The notes under the pieces were generated by a model. It made no database searches. It had not been told where the DNA came from and was given only the letters and a program-made list of their open reading frames with translations. This document shows positions 31,851 to 44,657 of a stretch of DNA of 64,000 bases, piece by piece; position 1 is the stretch's first letter; each line of letters begins with the position of its first letter. The translations under genes were made by a program, and so were the position numbers. The DNA is from Sarocladium kiliense (taxonomy: Eukaryota > Ascomycota > Sordariomycetes > Hypocreales > Sarocladiaceae). The stretch is from contig JAUZTG010000017.1 in NCBI GenBank assembly GCA_030734395.1, positions 682,001 to 746,000 of the forward strand. Direction: 5' to 3'.

Positions 31851-32328
31851 CTAGGGAAGCTCAGGCACCTCTAAATCGTACGCCAGAGTTTCCGTGCAAA
31901 CACTAATGCGAATGTTATGGAGACTTTGTCAATTGAAATGTCAGCAAGTTGAAGAATCATTGTGCTTACACGCGCATCACTCTTTCTTCCGTCTTTTCCC
32001 TGGACAACTAGCACTTACACGAGATGTGCTGGATGCGTCGCGTAGGCCAACACCTGCTCCTCGGTATCTAGGGTGGTGACCAGACCCATGTCGTAGCCCT
32101 GCGCGCGGTGTGCGGTGATGGCAAGAGGAGGGCCGAGGTGGAAGGACCTCAGGCCAGGGACGACGCCCACCATGGCGTTGCCTGCAGCGCGCATCGGCTC
32201 GATGACCTCTGCCGGAGTACCGGGCTTCAATTTGAAAAGAACTGCGGTACAAGACCCTCAAGGTTAATTGGTGCCGTTTGGACAGGGCAGCTGTATAGAT
32301 GCGACGAACCTATGTGGTAGATGGCCAT
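31851..32328 (-). CDS. Dabb (stress-responsive A/B barrel) domain protein, 97 aa
   Basis: Exons 32328-32310, 32241-32019, 31902-31851. It begins MAIYHIVLFKLKPGTPAEVI once intron 1 is removed, then GNAMVGVVPGLRSFHLGPP, DMGLVTTLDTEEQVLAYATHPAHL and ETLAYDLEV: the order and spacing of a single dimeric alpha-beta barrel domain (about 100 aa). The family includes small stress proteins and polyketide-cyclase-like enzymes such as olivetolic acid cyclase; no specific role can be given. The third exon is the least certain part: family members usually have 7-8 more residues (HKLREEL-like) between HPAHL and the final strand, so a micro-exon may be missed. Confidence 0.75.
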
Positions 32329-33072
32329 GTTGTTGAGATGGATGCTAGGGAGCACCGGAGAACTGGCAAACCCGAAGTATGTTGCTGTTGCTAGAACGAT
32401 TAGTGGTCACAGCTTCCAAGTGCGGCAAGTCTTTGTATATATCTAAACTGGGCTCGTGGTTTGTCTATACCTGGGTAACCATCACCCGTGCAACAAAGAA
32501 GTCGCTCACCGGCTGGGAGCACGCCAGTACGGGGTTCGAGCTTTGTCCAACAAGACCTGGCGGCTCAAGTACCATCAAGAAATCCATTCCTGTTTAACGG
32601 GACGAATCAGCTCACGCCGGACGTGGTCCAGTCGGGTGGACTCCGATGATCTCGGGCCAAATCCGACCGCGCGCGTTGTGTGGCACGCTCATGTTCACCC
32701 ATCCACCACCTAAGCCGTAATTCTGGTTGGATCGATCCCAGTCACGTCCGATATAGGCCCTCGTTCTCTCTGACGCATATCCGTTATTCCATTTTTCGCT
32801 CTTTGTCTGACTCATCTAGAAGCTTTAGGTTAGGATAAAATGGTTCATTTGAGGTTCTGTCACGCATACATCACACCTCATCCATCGGCGCAACCAAGAC
32901 TCTTACTCTCCACCTGTTGTCTTTACAGGCCTATCTAAAGGACTGACTCTTCACCACTAAAACACGGACTACATACATACTCTTCCCCCTTCTCCCTGCT
33001 TGTTACGTAATTGCCACCCCCGGCCTTTTAACAGCGCAAACTCTGCCCAAGTAAAAGCGGTGGACCGAAATC
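32329..33072. other. Divergent intergenic between the Dabb and homocitrate synthase genes
   Basis: 0.74 kb shared promoter. Pyrimidine-rich runs from 32870 to 33000 suit a housekeeping start region for the plus-strand gene. No gene or clear operator seen. Confidence 0.45.
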
Positions 33073-34987
<1,915 letters not shown>

Positions 34988-35733
34988 TGCCACCTTGAGA
35001 TGCGGATCGGGGGGTTCTTTGGGGTTGTTCCAGGTGATACTTGGGAAGATTTAGCGACACTGTTCATTGTTTGGGATCGATGGCAGTATAGACTATCTGG
35101 GCTGCACCGTCAAATCTTATCCAAGGGCGCAATGTATTCGTAGCCAGATAACGTCTAAATTAAGCAGAACACCTAACTCGGATTAATAACATCTTTCGGG
35201 CATGCTTCCATCGTCAGTTTGACTTCTCAGGTATCAAGCTGGGAGATATGCGCGTGATGACCAAGCAGTCATAATGGCAAGTAGAATAGCAAGTACAATA
35301 GCATATTAGATAATCAGTATGATTGCAAGAGCAGAGACCGACGAAGCTACACATGCCAACGAGAAATAGTCACACATTCGATTCAAAGCCTTCTAGTGAA
35401 TGATGCGTGGCTACTTCCTGCAGACTTTACTTTACTTGAACCTCATAGCAATCAGCATTCACAGCATTTTAGTGGACCATTGCCTCACGTCTACCTGTAG
35501 TCACATTAAGTCACTGAACGCTGCTGCCAGCCGCCTCTAGTTGGCTTTCCTCGCAGAAACCCTGCGAAGTGAAGAATCAGATGGAAGGTTTCCAAGGTAG
35601 GAAGCATTCACTCTCTTCACCTGCTAGTCGAAAGTCTCGAGCTGATTTCCGACATGTTCAAACCCCCAGGCTTGGCCCCCACCCTTCGTTTTGTTCCTCT
35701 GCCCTTCTTACTACCTCTTGACTCCCCGGCGCC
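34988..35733. other. Intergenic, nothing seen
   Basis: 0.75 kb with no open frame of note; the left part is probably the homocitrate synthase 3' end. Confidence 0.45.
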
Positions 35734-36537
35734 ATGTCTGAAGAAGCGCCCCTCGTCAAGGGTGGTGTCCTTCGGGGCACAAGATACGATGGCAAGCCTC
35801 CTTTACCGATCGAGACCTATGCACCGCAGATCCCCGAGAATGATACCGATGATCCCTTCCCTGAGTGGCACCAGCTCGATCCGGACCCCCGAAACCCCAA
35901 GATCACCGGCGGTCTAGGCTCGTCTAGGACTGGGAGGTTGAGCCCGATAGACCAATTCGCTCTGGCGGAAGCTCGACAAGAGGCCATATCCATGTCGAAA
36001 TCTTTCTTAGAGACCTGCCCGAACGACTGGGGCGGGGGATACGGCATCAATGCCAAGGGTGTCCTCAATAATTTGATCGAAGGCAAAAAGCCATCAGAGA
36101 CCAGCCATCCAGAAGTGAATCCTATAGCGATGATGAGATTCCGCTGGAAGGCAGCACAGGGTGCAGACAACCTTGTGGCATGTTTCGGGCTCCCAGTTCC
36201 TGATAAACAATACTGTCTCATGTGGGACCAGTTCTACTCCTTGGAAGAACGGCAGTCCCAGATTCCGAACTACTCGGACAAGTACAGCTCGGCCTTTCAC
36301 TTCATATTTGATGGTCCCATGTCGCCGCAGCCGATTGAAAGCCTTCAAGGCTTCCCTTTCCCACGGTTTGCGCAGTACGTTGCGATAGCCGTTGTCCTGG
36401 CCGGTTTCTCCTCCGAGAAGCAAGACGAGCTCCTGAACAGCATGTCAGACTTTGTGCTGAAGGAGCGGAAAACCTGGGCAGAGTCAGCTGTCCAGGTTGC
36501 TGGCAAGAAGCGAGGCATCAGGGAACGTGGACGGTAG
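35734..36537 (+). CDS. Unrecognised protein, 267 aa, single exon
   Basis: ATG in a good context (GCGCCATGT). The sequence is evenly mixed and looks like a folded domain rather than a chance frame: Pro-rich first 70 residues (ENDTDDPFPEWHQLDP), then a Trp/Gly block (CPNDWGGGYG), a central MWDQFYSLEER and FHFIFDGPMSP, and a basic C-terminus (KKRGIRERGR). No membrane segment, signal peptide or known motif. I do not recognise a family; a lineage-specific fungal protein is most likely. Confidence 0.65.
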   Translation: MSEEAPLVKGGVLRGTRYDGKPPLPIETYAPQIPENDTDDPFPEWHQLDPDPRNPKITGGLGSSRTGRLSPIDQFALAEARQEAISMSKSFLETCPNDWGGGYGINAKGVLNNLIEGKKPSETSHPEVNPIAMMRFRWKAAQGADNLVACFGLPVPDKQYCLMWDQFYSLEERQSQIPNYSDKYSSAFHFIFDGPMSPQPIESLQGFPFPRFAQYVAIAVVLAGFSSEKQDELLNSMSDFVLKERKTWAESAVQVAGKKRGIRERGR

Positions 36538-37560
36538 TACCCCAGTCAGATCAACGAGCGCCTCGCTCTCCATTCCCTGTCTCCACGCATGAGACACTCT
36601 ACGTCATCCGCACCTCGACGCGATGTACGATCCAAAGGCCCTGGCCTAGCGTCAGTAAAAACGTGGAACCTGTACTGAGTGGGAGTCAGCGGTGATTCGT
36701 GCTGGGAGAGCAGCACAAAGACCTGCTAACCGCAGGTGAGGGGAAGTCTGCATGCACGCACCCGAAATTCTGATGCGTAACCGGACTCGAGCCTGCCCTG
36801 AGGCTCGCCTAGGGGCGTATCCAGTTACTGATAGTAGCAAGAAGAGGCGCATGCTCCATCCCGTTCAGGGTGCTCTCACGAGGTCGGTGATCTGAGTCTC
36901 GAGCGTGAATAAGTCTTCATTTCTTTTATAAGCTTAATGAATCCTTCACGCAGATCGTATATAACTTAAATCCCTGGTGAACACTACGAGAGGAGATAGA
37001 TGATCTTTGGGAACGATTGTTATCTCGAATAAATCGGGACGTGAATAAGTTACCTCCGATCGCTTGTCTTCGGACAACGTTCCGTGTGGGGTTTCCGGGC
37101 CAAATCCGATGGCACCGAGCAGCGTACGTCTGGAGCATCGCAGATCCTATTGCTTTCTCCAGGGACTACATCTGCCCCGAACATCGCTCCGGATGTGACT
37201 CATGTAAGGAGATACTTTGCCGCCAATAATACCACCAATTGTACATTGCCTCGCACATTCATCGTCTCCACGCTCAATGCTCGGTATTCTTCGAGCCTTT
37301 CGTCATTAAGACCGCCGCATCTGAGTGATCGGGATCACTACATCCCCCAAGGGCAGCTTCTAATAAAGAGCTCCATTCTTCTTCCCTCCTTCCTGCATCT
37401 CTCCATTCTTCCACTGTCTCTCTGTGTGTATAATTTCGCCGTCTTATAATCCATGCTATCAAGTTTCATCCGGCCTGCCTGCAAGATTCTCCCTCCTCAT
37501 CATCTCGTCTCCAGGTTTGCCTTACCTCCTTCTGCCTCATCACCTTGATCATCATCAACC
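36538..37560. other. Intergenic, promoter of the SDR gene
   Basis: 1.0 kb with no supported gene. The last 180 bp before the SDR ATG are pyrimidine rich (CTTCCCTCCTTCC-like) with a TATAAT, as in strong fungal promoters. Confidence 0.5.
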
Positions 37561-38669
37561 ATGACCTCCATCACGGCTCAGCGTCTTGAGGGAAAGACGG
37601 TGCTCATCACCGGTGCATCTAGTGGCATTGGTCGGAGCACAGCCTTTGAGTTTGCTCGTACTGCCCCCAATTCTGGCCTGAAGCTCGTCCTTACCGCCCG
37701 CCGCTTCGACGCCCTCCAGCAGATCGCTGCCGATATCTCCAAGGAGACTAATCACAACGTCAAGGTCCACGCCGTCCAACTTGATGTTGGCGACCCTGCC
37801 GCCATCCGGGGTTTCGTCGCCGGCCTGCCCGCTGAGTTTCGTGATATCCACATTCTTGTCAACAACGCCGGCCTCGTCAGAGGTGTGGCCAAGGCCCCTG
37901 AGATTGTCGAGGACGATATGGAGATCATGTTCCGAACCAACGTCACCGGACTGATCAATATGACTCAGGCTATCTTGCCCATCTTCCAGGCGAGAGGCTT
38001 TGAGGGCGGCGAGGGTGATATCATTAACATCGGTTCTATCGCGGGTAGGTGCTGCGTCCGCTCATGCTTTCCTTCCACAAGACTCAAGACATGTGAACCC
38101 TGACATGGGAGCAGGTCGTGAACCATACGTTGGCGGTTCCATCTACTGTGCTACCAAGGCCGCTGTCCGTAGCTTTACGGACAGCCTACGCAAGGAGCTC
38201 ATAGCCACGCGGATCCGCGTGATCGGTATTGATCCCGGTCAAGTTGAGACGGTATGACTCCTTAGTCTTCTAGGACTTCCACCCCTCAAATACGAATCTG
38301 GCTTACCAGTAGGCCAGGAATTTTCTGTCGTGCGATTCTACGGTGACAAGTCTAAAGCGGATGCCGTATATTCGTATGGTCTTCCAATGTCCTCTTGACT
38401 ATATGTATCGACCTCCAAAGCTGATATGGAAACCTTTAGCGGTTGCGAGCCTCTGACTCCGGATGACATTGCCGAGGTTATTGTATTCGCTGCCACCCGC
38501 AGGCAAAATGTCGTCATTGCAGACACTTTGATCTTCCCAAGCCACCAGGTCGGTCTTCCTATGAGAGCTTTCTCATGCTTCCGCTCTTTCTATGAACGAG
38601 AAGGTTTGTTTCAATCTGCTGACAAGGACATGACAGGGAGCTGCTACCATCATGCATCGGAAGTCTTGA
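37561..38669 (+). CDS. Classical SDR, YMR226C/YdfG-like NADP-dependent 3-hydroxy-acid dehydrogenase, 272 aa
   Basis: Exons 37561-38044, 38115-38251, 38318-38373, 38440-38548, 38637-38669, in frame throughout. Cofactor motif TGASSGIG with LTARR after strand 2 (Arg favours NADP), NNAG near residue 102, catalytic Ser in NIGSIAG and YCATK as YxxxK, then IDPGQVET. The late SVVRFYGDK and [19 protein letters not shown] segments and the end (LIFPSHQ, then ATIMHRK) match the yeast YMR226C/bacterial YdfG group, which oxidises L-allo-threonine, serine and 3-hydroxy acids. Substrate is inferred from family only. Confidence 0.9.
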
Positions 38670-39194
38670 TAATGCATGGGATGAGCATGGCGGACTTTCT
38701 TTTATCAAGATATATGGAGGTGTACGAGAAAGCTCAAGAAAGGACAGATGCCCAGAAGCAAGACGAGCACGATGCCGTGCACATAGGTAATCTGATCAGG
38801 CTTTCCCACTCTTTTCTCTTATCTGGCCGTGATGATGAGCTAAATATCGGCCTTTATTGTCACCTTTCGAGACGCGCTGTGATGCCATGCTTCTGTAGTT
38901 TATCTCTACGGCGGTCAATTGAACCAAGGCCCTCGAAGAAATTCGTGCAAATGGCAGCCGACCAGTTCTTAGCGCCGTCACATCACATACATCTTGCCGG
39001 TTATCCGACTTAGAGGCCAACTTCGATAACAGAGATCCTCATCAAAAGTTCCATGATAGCCGTAAAGCAGCTCTAGGTTAGGTTCGATGAGGGGATTGCC
39101 TCCCAAGTTTGAGACAACGACCAAATCAGTAAGTGGAAACGACGACTCGTACGCTTCAGCGAAACTGCACTAGCTGCGCCGACAATCGTACAAC
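38670..39194. other. Intergenic, nothing seen
   Basis: 0.5 kb after the SDR gene. An open frame continues in the exon 4 register but has no protein-like signal and is contradicted by the spliced model. Confidence 0.45.
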
Positions 39195-40389
39195 TACCTT
39201 AATAGTCACCCCCGACAAATCTTGCCTTCCCAATCCGCTTTTGGCGTCAAGCCTCAGCTGTCGCTGCTTTACCCTGAGCAGAGGTGATCGGGTGGGTGAT
39301 CAAGCCTGAGCCGTGCGCCTAGCCTTGTTTCAAGGCCCTGCACACAGTTGCTAGCATGGCGTACAACACTGCGTGCCACGACCCTGGCACGGGCCAGCCC
39401 CAGGCTCCAGGCCACACACATCCGTGGTGGTAGACACACTCAACGCCGACGTCTTTCTGTTTTCTAGGCTATTGGCCAGGAACTCGGTGACGAGAACAAA
39501 ATGTTACTAAATTTAGCATACGAACGGTAGGCTGCCCACGCCCAGATCCCCAGTACGGGAAGCAAGTACACGAGCTTAAGACTGATCGAGGCGACTGGGT
39601 GGCTTTAAAGACGTCATGAAGAGACAATCGCGAAAGGTTCATAAAATGTCCCATTTGGTTGATGGAACTCAAGATGGGACCTGTTCGTAATAGTAATGCG
39701 GAGCGACGCCGGAGACGAGATGCGTATCGTGACGAGCTCGCTCAACACATCAGTAAGCTAGGTCTACCTCTCTCCTTAGTAATAGGCTAATAAGTTTAGA
39801 CCGCAAGCTAGGGATCAAGATAAAGCCTTCTGAAGTTCGTCTTACGCCTCGAGCAACAAATATTTACTTGTAGCAGCCTGTCACAGGTAAAGAGGAAATA
39901 TTCTCCAAGGTATTCTCTAGAATATTTACCAAAGGTCTAAGTGACCACTCTGTTGGCACCTTTCAACTCCTATGCAGCGAAGTAGGCGAATCATTCGAAG
40001 CTGTATTAGCATGTGGGCAAGGGGCAGTAGACAGTATTGTGCTGGTGAGTGGATAATGCGACGTCCACTGGAATGATAACTAATAGCCGTGCTAGGTATC
40101 TACCCCAGAACCAAGCTTCAGCGCTACTACAAAACAGCTCCAAGAAGAAAATGCAAGGCTCTACATCCAAATCGAGAATATGACAAGCAAAGTAAACGCA
40201 AAATGCAAGCGGAGATTAATTGCTGAGGAAAAAGTCCTCCAATCATGCAATGAACAAGCTGATCTACAAGCACAACTTCGGCAGCAAGCAGATGTATCAA
40301 CGTTACTTAAAGAAATAGCCATGAAGTATGCCGCTGATGTGAATAAGGCAATTTTAGTTTTACAAGGACCGCGGAAGCAGATGACTTAG
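39195..40389 (+). pseudogene. Copy A of a dispersed gene family (basic N-terminus, coiled-coil C-terminus), one in-frame stop
   Basis: The first part (39195-39330) is non-coding sequence shared with 59.2 kb. The gene follows: exons 39662-39752, 39800-40044, 40096-40389, together 210 codons in one frame with good splice sites, but codon 55 is TAG (39871-39873). The N-terminus is very basic (NAERRRRRDAYRDEL), the middle is mixed, and the last 98 residues form a Gln/Glu/Lys-rich coiled coil (LQEENARL, LQAQLRQQ). That pattern is bZIP-like without the true bZIP signature, so no function is given. TAG from CAG is a CpA-to-TpA change, as RIP makes. The same coding order, more decayed, appears at 59.5-59.7 kb. 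Confidence 0.6.
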
Positions 40390-40452
40390 TGGTAAAAAGG
40401 GGCCTGAACTGCGAGAAGCTTGCGTAATAATCAAAATATAATTAGCGTTCAA

Positions 40453-41903
40453 GTCTCTCTTTGGCGATCATGCATTTTGTCTCGAGACGTTAATCCAGTT
40501 CAGGGGTGAGGACGGCAAACGAAAGCAGCAAGCTGCAGGGAGGAGCATAGCGCTCCACGCCATCGCTGGGCGATATCGGCACCGAGCATCCGGCAGGCCG
40601 AAGCCCTTGGAAACGGTAGGGCTGGGTAGGTGTGCGCATATCTCGCCTGTCTCGATGCCCCCGTGGACGGTTGCAAGGGCTTCGCTCTCGCCGTACAAGT
40701 TTTCCGACAGCGCATTCGAGACATTCCAGGAGAAGAACGCCCGGGCCAAAGACGAAGACGATGTGCTGGCTGATGTAATCCCGACAATTCCTGGTGCCAG
40801 CCAGCCCAGCAACCCATCCGCAAGAAATACAGTATTTGGAAACTTGAGCCGCTCACTGACGGGACAATAGCCCCAGCTAAGCCGGACATCTATTACAGAG
40901 CGCAACCTGAAGACCTGTCGCCGTCTGTCCGGAATGAGCTCGGACATTGCATACTCCCATCGACTATGCAAGACAATCTTATGGCTCCGAGCCTTTTCGT
41001 AGAAGTCAAGGGTCCGGATGGCAGCGCAGCCCGTTGCAACACGACAAGCTCGCTATGACAGCGCGGTTGGATCTCGTGCCATCACAGCCTGCAGAACTAC
41101 GTCCGGGAGAAACCACAGTACGATGGACGCCCGGCACTTTCAGTTTAAGACTAACATAAATAACGACACTCTTAAGTTGAAGCCATCACCCCACGGCGCC
41201 GACTACCGATGGAGGGCAGCCTAAGTACCACATGACCTAGTTAACAGCTTATGCCATAACGAACGATCGCGGCACATACGTCCAGGGAGCGACCGCGTTC
41301 AAGAATGTGAGAGACCTGGCGAAGCAATACCGGAACATCTTTATTCAAGCTGCGAACGCCAAAGATGTCCAGGTCGCTGTCACAGCTCTCTCCGGCCCGA
41401 CATCCACGAAGAGGACAGTTCAAACGAGTTCGTGGACTGCATAGAGTATCCTCTGCCGGATACTCCGAATGAGCACGCCGCCGATGGCTGCAGCCAGGGT
41501 TCTGCGCCACCGGAGCTTGGTGATACGGCAACGAGCTTTATATCCAGCTTTACATCAGGCTCCACCGCTGACAGCACAACGCGGCCAAGGCAGTCACTTA
41601 GCCCGGATTCCAAACTCGTTGCCACGAGCCCTCCTTCTAAGAGTCGACACCTTCCGGGTATAAGCAGACGAATTCAGAAGCCAGCTGTTTCCAATCTGCT
41701 GCCTGCAGATACAGCAGAGCATATGTGGGTGACGACCTACTGGCATCAAGAGCAGGTATGTTAAAGGGAGAGAGATCAGGACTGATCGGAAGAATTGGGA
41801 GCTGAAAATACAGGAGGATGGTAGCTTCTGCTTTCGCTGGCGAGGCTTTACCAAGCGGTCCGTGCTGGAGCTATATAGGGGAAGCAGTATACTTCTAAAA
41901 TAG
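40453..41903 (+). pseudogene. Broken DUF7924-like gene
   Basis: The translation jumps frame several times. Pieces in order: KPDIYYRAQPEDLS and FVEVKGPDGSAA (40873-41030), then in another frame ATRQARYDSAVGSRA (about 41033-41080), then LQNYVREK back in the first, then EYPLPDTPNEHAADG (41440 on). A proper splice follows (GCAG|GTATG...ACAG|GAGG) into FRWRGFTKRSVLELYRG and a stop at 41903. I recognise this as the fungal DUF7924 family, which has unknown function and is often multicopy in accessory regions. At least two frameshifts and several stops between 41080 and 41430 make it non-functional. The left end is uncertain: an open frame from 40453 (FGDHAFCLETLIQF) may belong to it. Confidence 0.6.
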
Positions 41904-41991
41904 TTTATTAAATTTGACTTCGTTTACATCCCTAGCATATCTCAGTACAGTGACTGGCTATGCTACCATCTTCTCCTGCCCTCACTCTCGG

Positions 41992-42507
41992 TCAACCATG
42001 TGCTATCACAATATCGGCAGCCTCTTTAAATTGGTCATACCAGCAACCTTGAATGATAGCGGCCCCATGGAGATGGTCCACAGCAGAAAATTTGCTGTCG
42101 CTGAATAGAAGGTCGACTTTCCTGATATACTGTTCGTACTCTTCCCCAATGAATGAGCCTCTCGACCGATATGGCCAGTACCCTACCATGACAGTATAGA
42201 ACACAGAGCCCAAGCTGAATATATCGGTTTGCTTTGTTGAAACCCATGGTTTCCGAGGGTCAAAGAAGCCAGCATCTGGTAAGTGCCCACCATTCATCTT
42301 CCCATGAACAGAGCCGCCAAAATCGCAGAGTCGCAACGACTTTGATCCCTCCGCAGTTTCGTAGAGCAGAAAATTGTCAGGGCGGAGGTCGGAATGAATA
42401 ACGCCTTTCCCGTGAATATACGCAACTGCTTCCGCCGCTTCGCGGCGCCATTGCATCTTCTCCTCCAAACGTATTTCCTCGAAATGATGATCGATAAAGG
42501 ACTGCAA
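41992..42507 (-). pseudogene. Protein kinase fragment, C-lobe only
   Basis: About 170 residues of a Ser/Thr-kinase-like C-lobe: AVAYIHGKGVIHSDLRPDNFLL (catalytic loop, HSD in place of HRD, Asp and Asn present), LCDFGG (DFG), FSLGSVFYTVMVGYWPY (helix F). The N-lobe (P-loop, VAIK lysine) is missing: upstream of 42507 a splice-acceptor-like CAG leads straight into AT-rich sequence. Either the 5' exons were lost to an insertion or they are mutated beyond recognition. The stop after ADIVIAHG is where such fungal kinase-like proteins end. Not expected to be active. Confidence 0.7.
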
Positions 42508-43440
42508 GGAAACTAAAGACTTCTACTAAATCTATAAACGACCTAGCTTAGCAATAGTAAAAAATAGCCTAGCCTATAAGGCTACTAAATAAAGGGATAT
42601 CGCCTTCTTCTTATTATATAGCTATTTTAATTCTAAGATAATTTTCAAGAGTAATAAGATAAAGACTCCTAAACTATTATAAAAATAACTATGATGGATA
42701 TACTCTTTATAATAAAAAACACCTTCTATTATATAATAAGTAAGCTTATACGAATAATAAAAGAAATAAGATATAATATTAAAACCTAACTCTTTAATCG
42801 CAGTAAAAAGCATAAATTATTACTTAGTCTTAGATTATTTTAATTTAGAAACATAGTTAGATATAGTTAATATATATAGTAGGAAATTAAAAATAAGAGC
42901 CTAAGGACCTATAAAATAGGGGGATAGCCTCTTATATAGGCTAGACCTTTAAAGATAAAGGACTTAAAAGGGGAAGCTGATATTATAAACTAACAAAGCA
43001 CCTAATAAAAGGTTAAGAAAATGGGCTACTTAGGTTATAATATACTAAGTAGATTAGGATATAGAGCTAGCCTAGATAACCACCCTATAAACAAAAGGTT
43101 ATATAACAATATACTAAAGACTATACCCCTCTTAGTATATAGCGACCTATAGGCGCTATAACTAATCTTTAAAGGATTACCTAGCTTATAAGGTAAGCCT
43201 AATAAGCCTAAGATTACTAAGATCATATAGTAATCCTAGTAATCCTATCTAGGTCTAATAACTATATAGATTATAGTTATTACTATAATTAGAACTAATA
43301 AGCTTAACTTTTTAGTAATTAATCTAAGTAATCTCTTTTAATTAGGAGTAACCTTCTAATAATTTATCTATAAAAGATATCTACTACTTATTATCTTATA
43401 TAAGTTATTGCCTAACTCTACCAATCTAGACCCTTACGAA
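42508..43440. repeat. AT-rich, TpA-rich block (RIP-like relic)
   Basis: About 0.93 kb dominated by A/T with many TA steps, sharply different from the roughly 50% GC neighbours. No intact frame. This is what repeat-induced point mutation leaves of a former repeat; the original element cannot be named. Confidence 0.7.
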
Positions 43441-43590
43441 GTCTACCTACGGTACGCATCGTTACAAAGAGATTGAAGAGTACCTCTTGTAAGCAGCCCC
43501 TTCCCTCTTATGGCTGCCTTTTCTAAGAGCTTATAAGCCTGGCTTACATAATCCCTAGCAGTTAAATAGTTAATCAATCCATTAGATACC

Positions 43591-43638
43591 AGTCAATCAA
43601 TCAATCCGATCCTGTATTTCAAGTCAATCAATCAATCC
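43591..43638. repeat. Duplicated AATC-type direct repeat
   Basis: agtcaatcaatcaatcc occurs exactly at 43591-43607 and 43622-43638; a shorter relative (taatcaatcc) lies at 43571 and an inverted relative (ttgattgatttga) near 43656. It borders the LTR-like segment. Confidence 0.75.
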
Positions 43639-43681
43639 AGGACCCCGGATTTAATTTGATTGATTTGATGGCAGCCCTGAG

Positions 43682-44215
43682 TGTAACAGGTAACCGTCGC
43701 GGGCGGCGTTACAGCTATTTATACTACTAGACATTGCACTACTAAAGATCGCAGTTGTTGCTTTCAATGGCCTTCCTTTCGCTAGTGGCGTACCAGTATT
43801 ATGCAGCTCTTACACTGAGCAGGTTATAGAATTATTTAGCCCTAATTATAAAGTGCAGGGTAAGTCTAAGCGTAGGCCTCAGGTCTTTCTGTTATAATAG
43901 CTACATAATATTCCTTTCTCTTTAGTTATTATCAGTATCCTATGCTATCTAGCCGTCCTAGCCGCCTAGGCAGCTGACCTTCCTTCTTCCATAGGTCGTT
44001 ATCCTGTAAGTTCGTAATATCCTGCATTGTTATGGTCTGGGCTTGAGCCCAGCCTGGCATCAAAGAGATAGGAGGACGGGCTTGTGACGAGACCTAGCCA
44101 CAGTGTGGCTGAGGAGACATGGCGTAACCCCTTTCCCTCACATCTCTCTCTATGAATAGCTTCCTACTCCTTAAGAATATACATAACTCTTATTGGCACC
44201 TAATTGTCCGTGACA
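43682..44215 (-). mobile_element. Candidate solo LTR, 534 bp
   Basis: Read on the minus strand it begins TGTCACGGAC and ends ACCTGTTACA, so the ends are inverted (TGTMAC/GTKACA), as in LTR retrotransposons. Composition is ordinary inside, in contrast to the AT-rich flanks. Against it: the five flanking bases are ctgag and ctagg, not a clean target-site duplication, and no second copy or internal region lies in the window. Confidence 0.4.
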
Positions 44216-44657
44216 CTAGGGATAGCCCATTACATGCATTATCCTTACTTAGCCTTTTACCTCTTATACGTATTAGCTTTATAGCTTATAGTATAGTTGC
44301 TAGTCTTATATAGCAGCTAGCTAAATCTCAAGATTATACTAAAGAAAAATCCTTTATTAAATATTTATATAATACTTTTAATGAGTTTTATTCAATAGGC
44401 TATAAAGAATAATAAACAAAAAGCCTGTTATTTAATTAATGAAATAATATATTAATTAGTAGAGAAGATATCAAAATCAATTACAATTTACTTACAGGAA
44501 TAAAAGGTCTGTCAGGTGTTGCAAATAGATACATACTAATGTAGCCTATAGAGTTATAAATATTCCCATAATTAAAGACCCCAGTCCTTAAAAGCTGAAC
44601 TGACAATTTCCTACGGCACACTTCTTCGTACTGTAACATGCAAGGACAGGCTCAGTA
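44216..44657. repeat. AT-rich block
   Basis: 0.44 kb of AT/TA-rich sequence between the LTR-like segment and the regulator stop; no gene. The last part is probably the regulator's 3' end. Confidence 0.55.

Noticed and set aside
38549..39013. Unspliced extension of the last large SDR exon
   Set aside because: The spliced model ends in the conserved ATIMHRK tail; the extension has no protein-like signal.
43035..43226. Hydrophobic frame in the AT-rich block as a membrane protein
   Set aside because: AT-rich sequence yields Ile/Leu/Tyr/Lys-rich translations by composition alone; no start context or motif.
43682..44215. Calling a full LTR retrotransposon here
   Set aside because: No second LTR, no polymerase or integrase remnants and no clean target duplication; only a solo-LTR candidate is kept.
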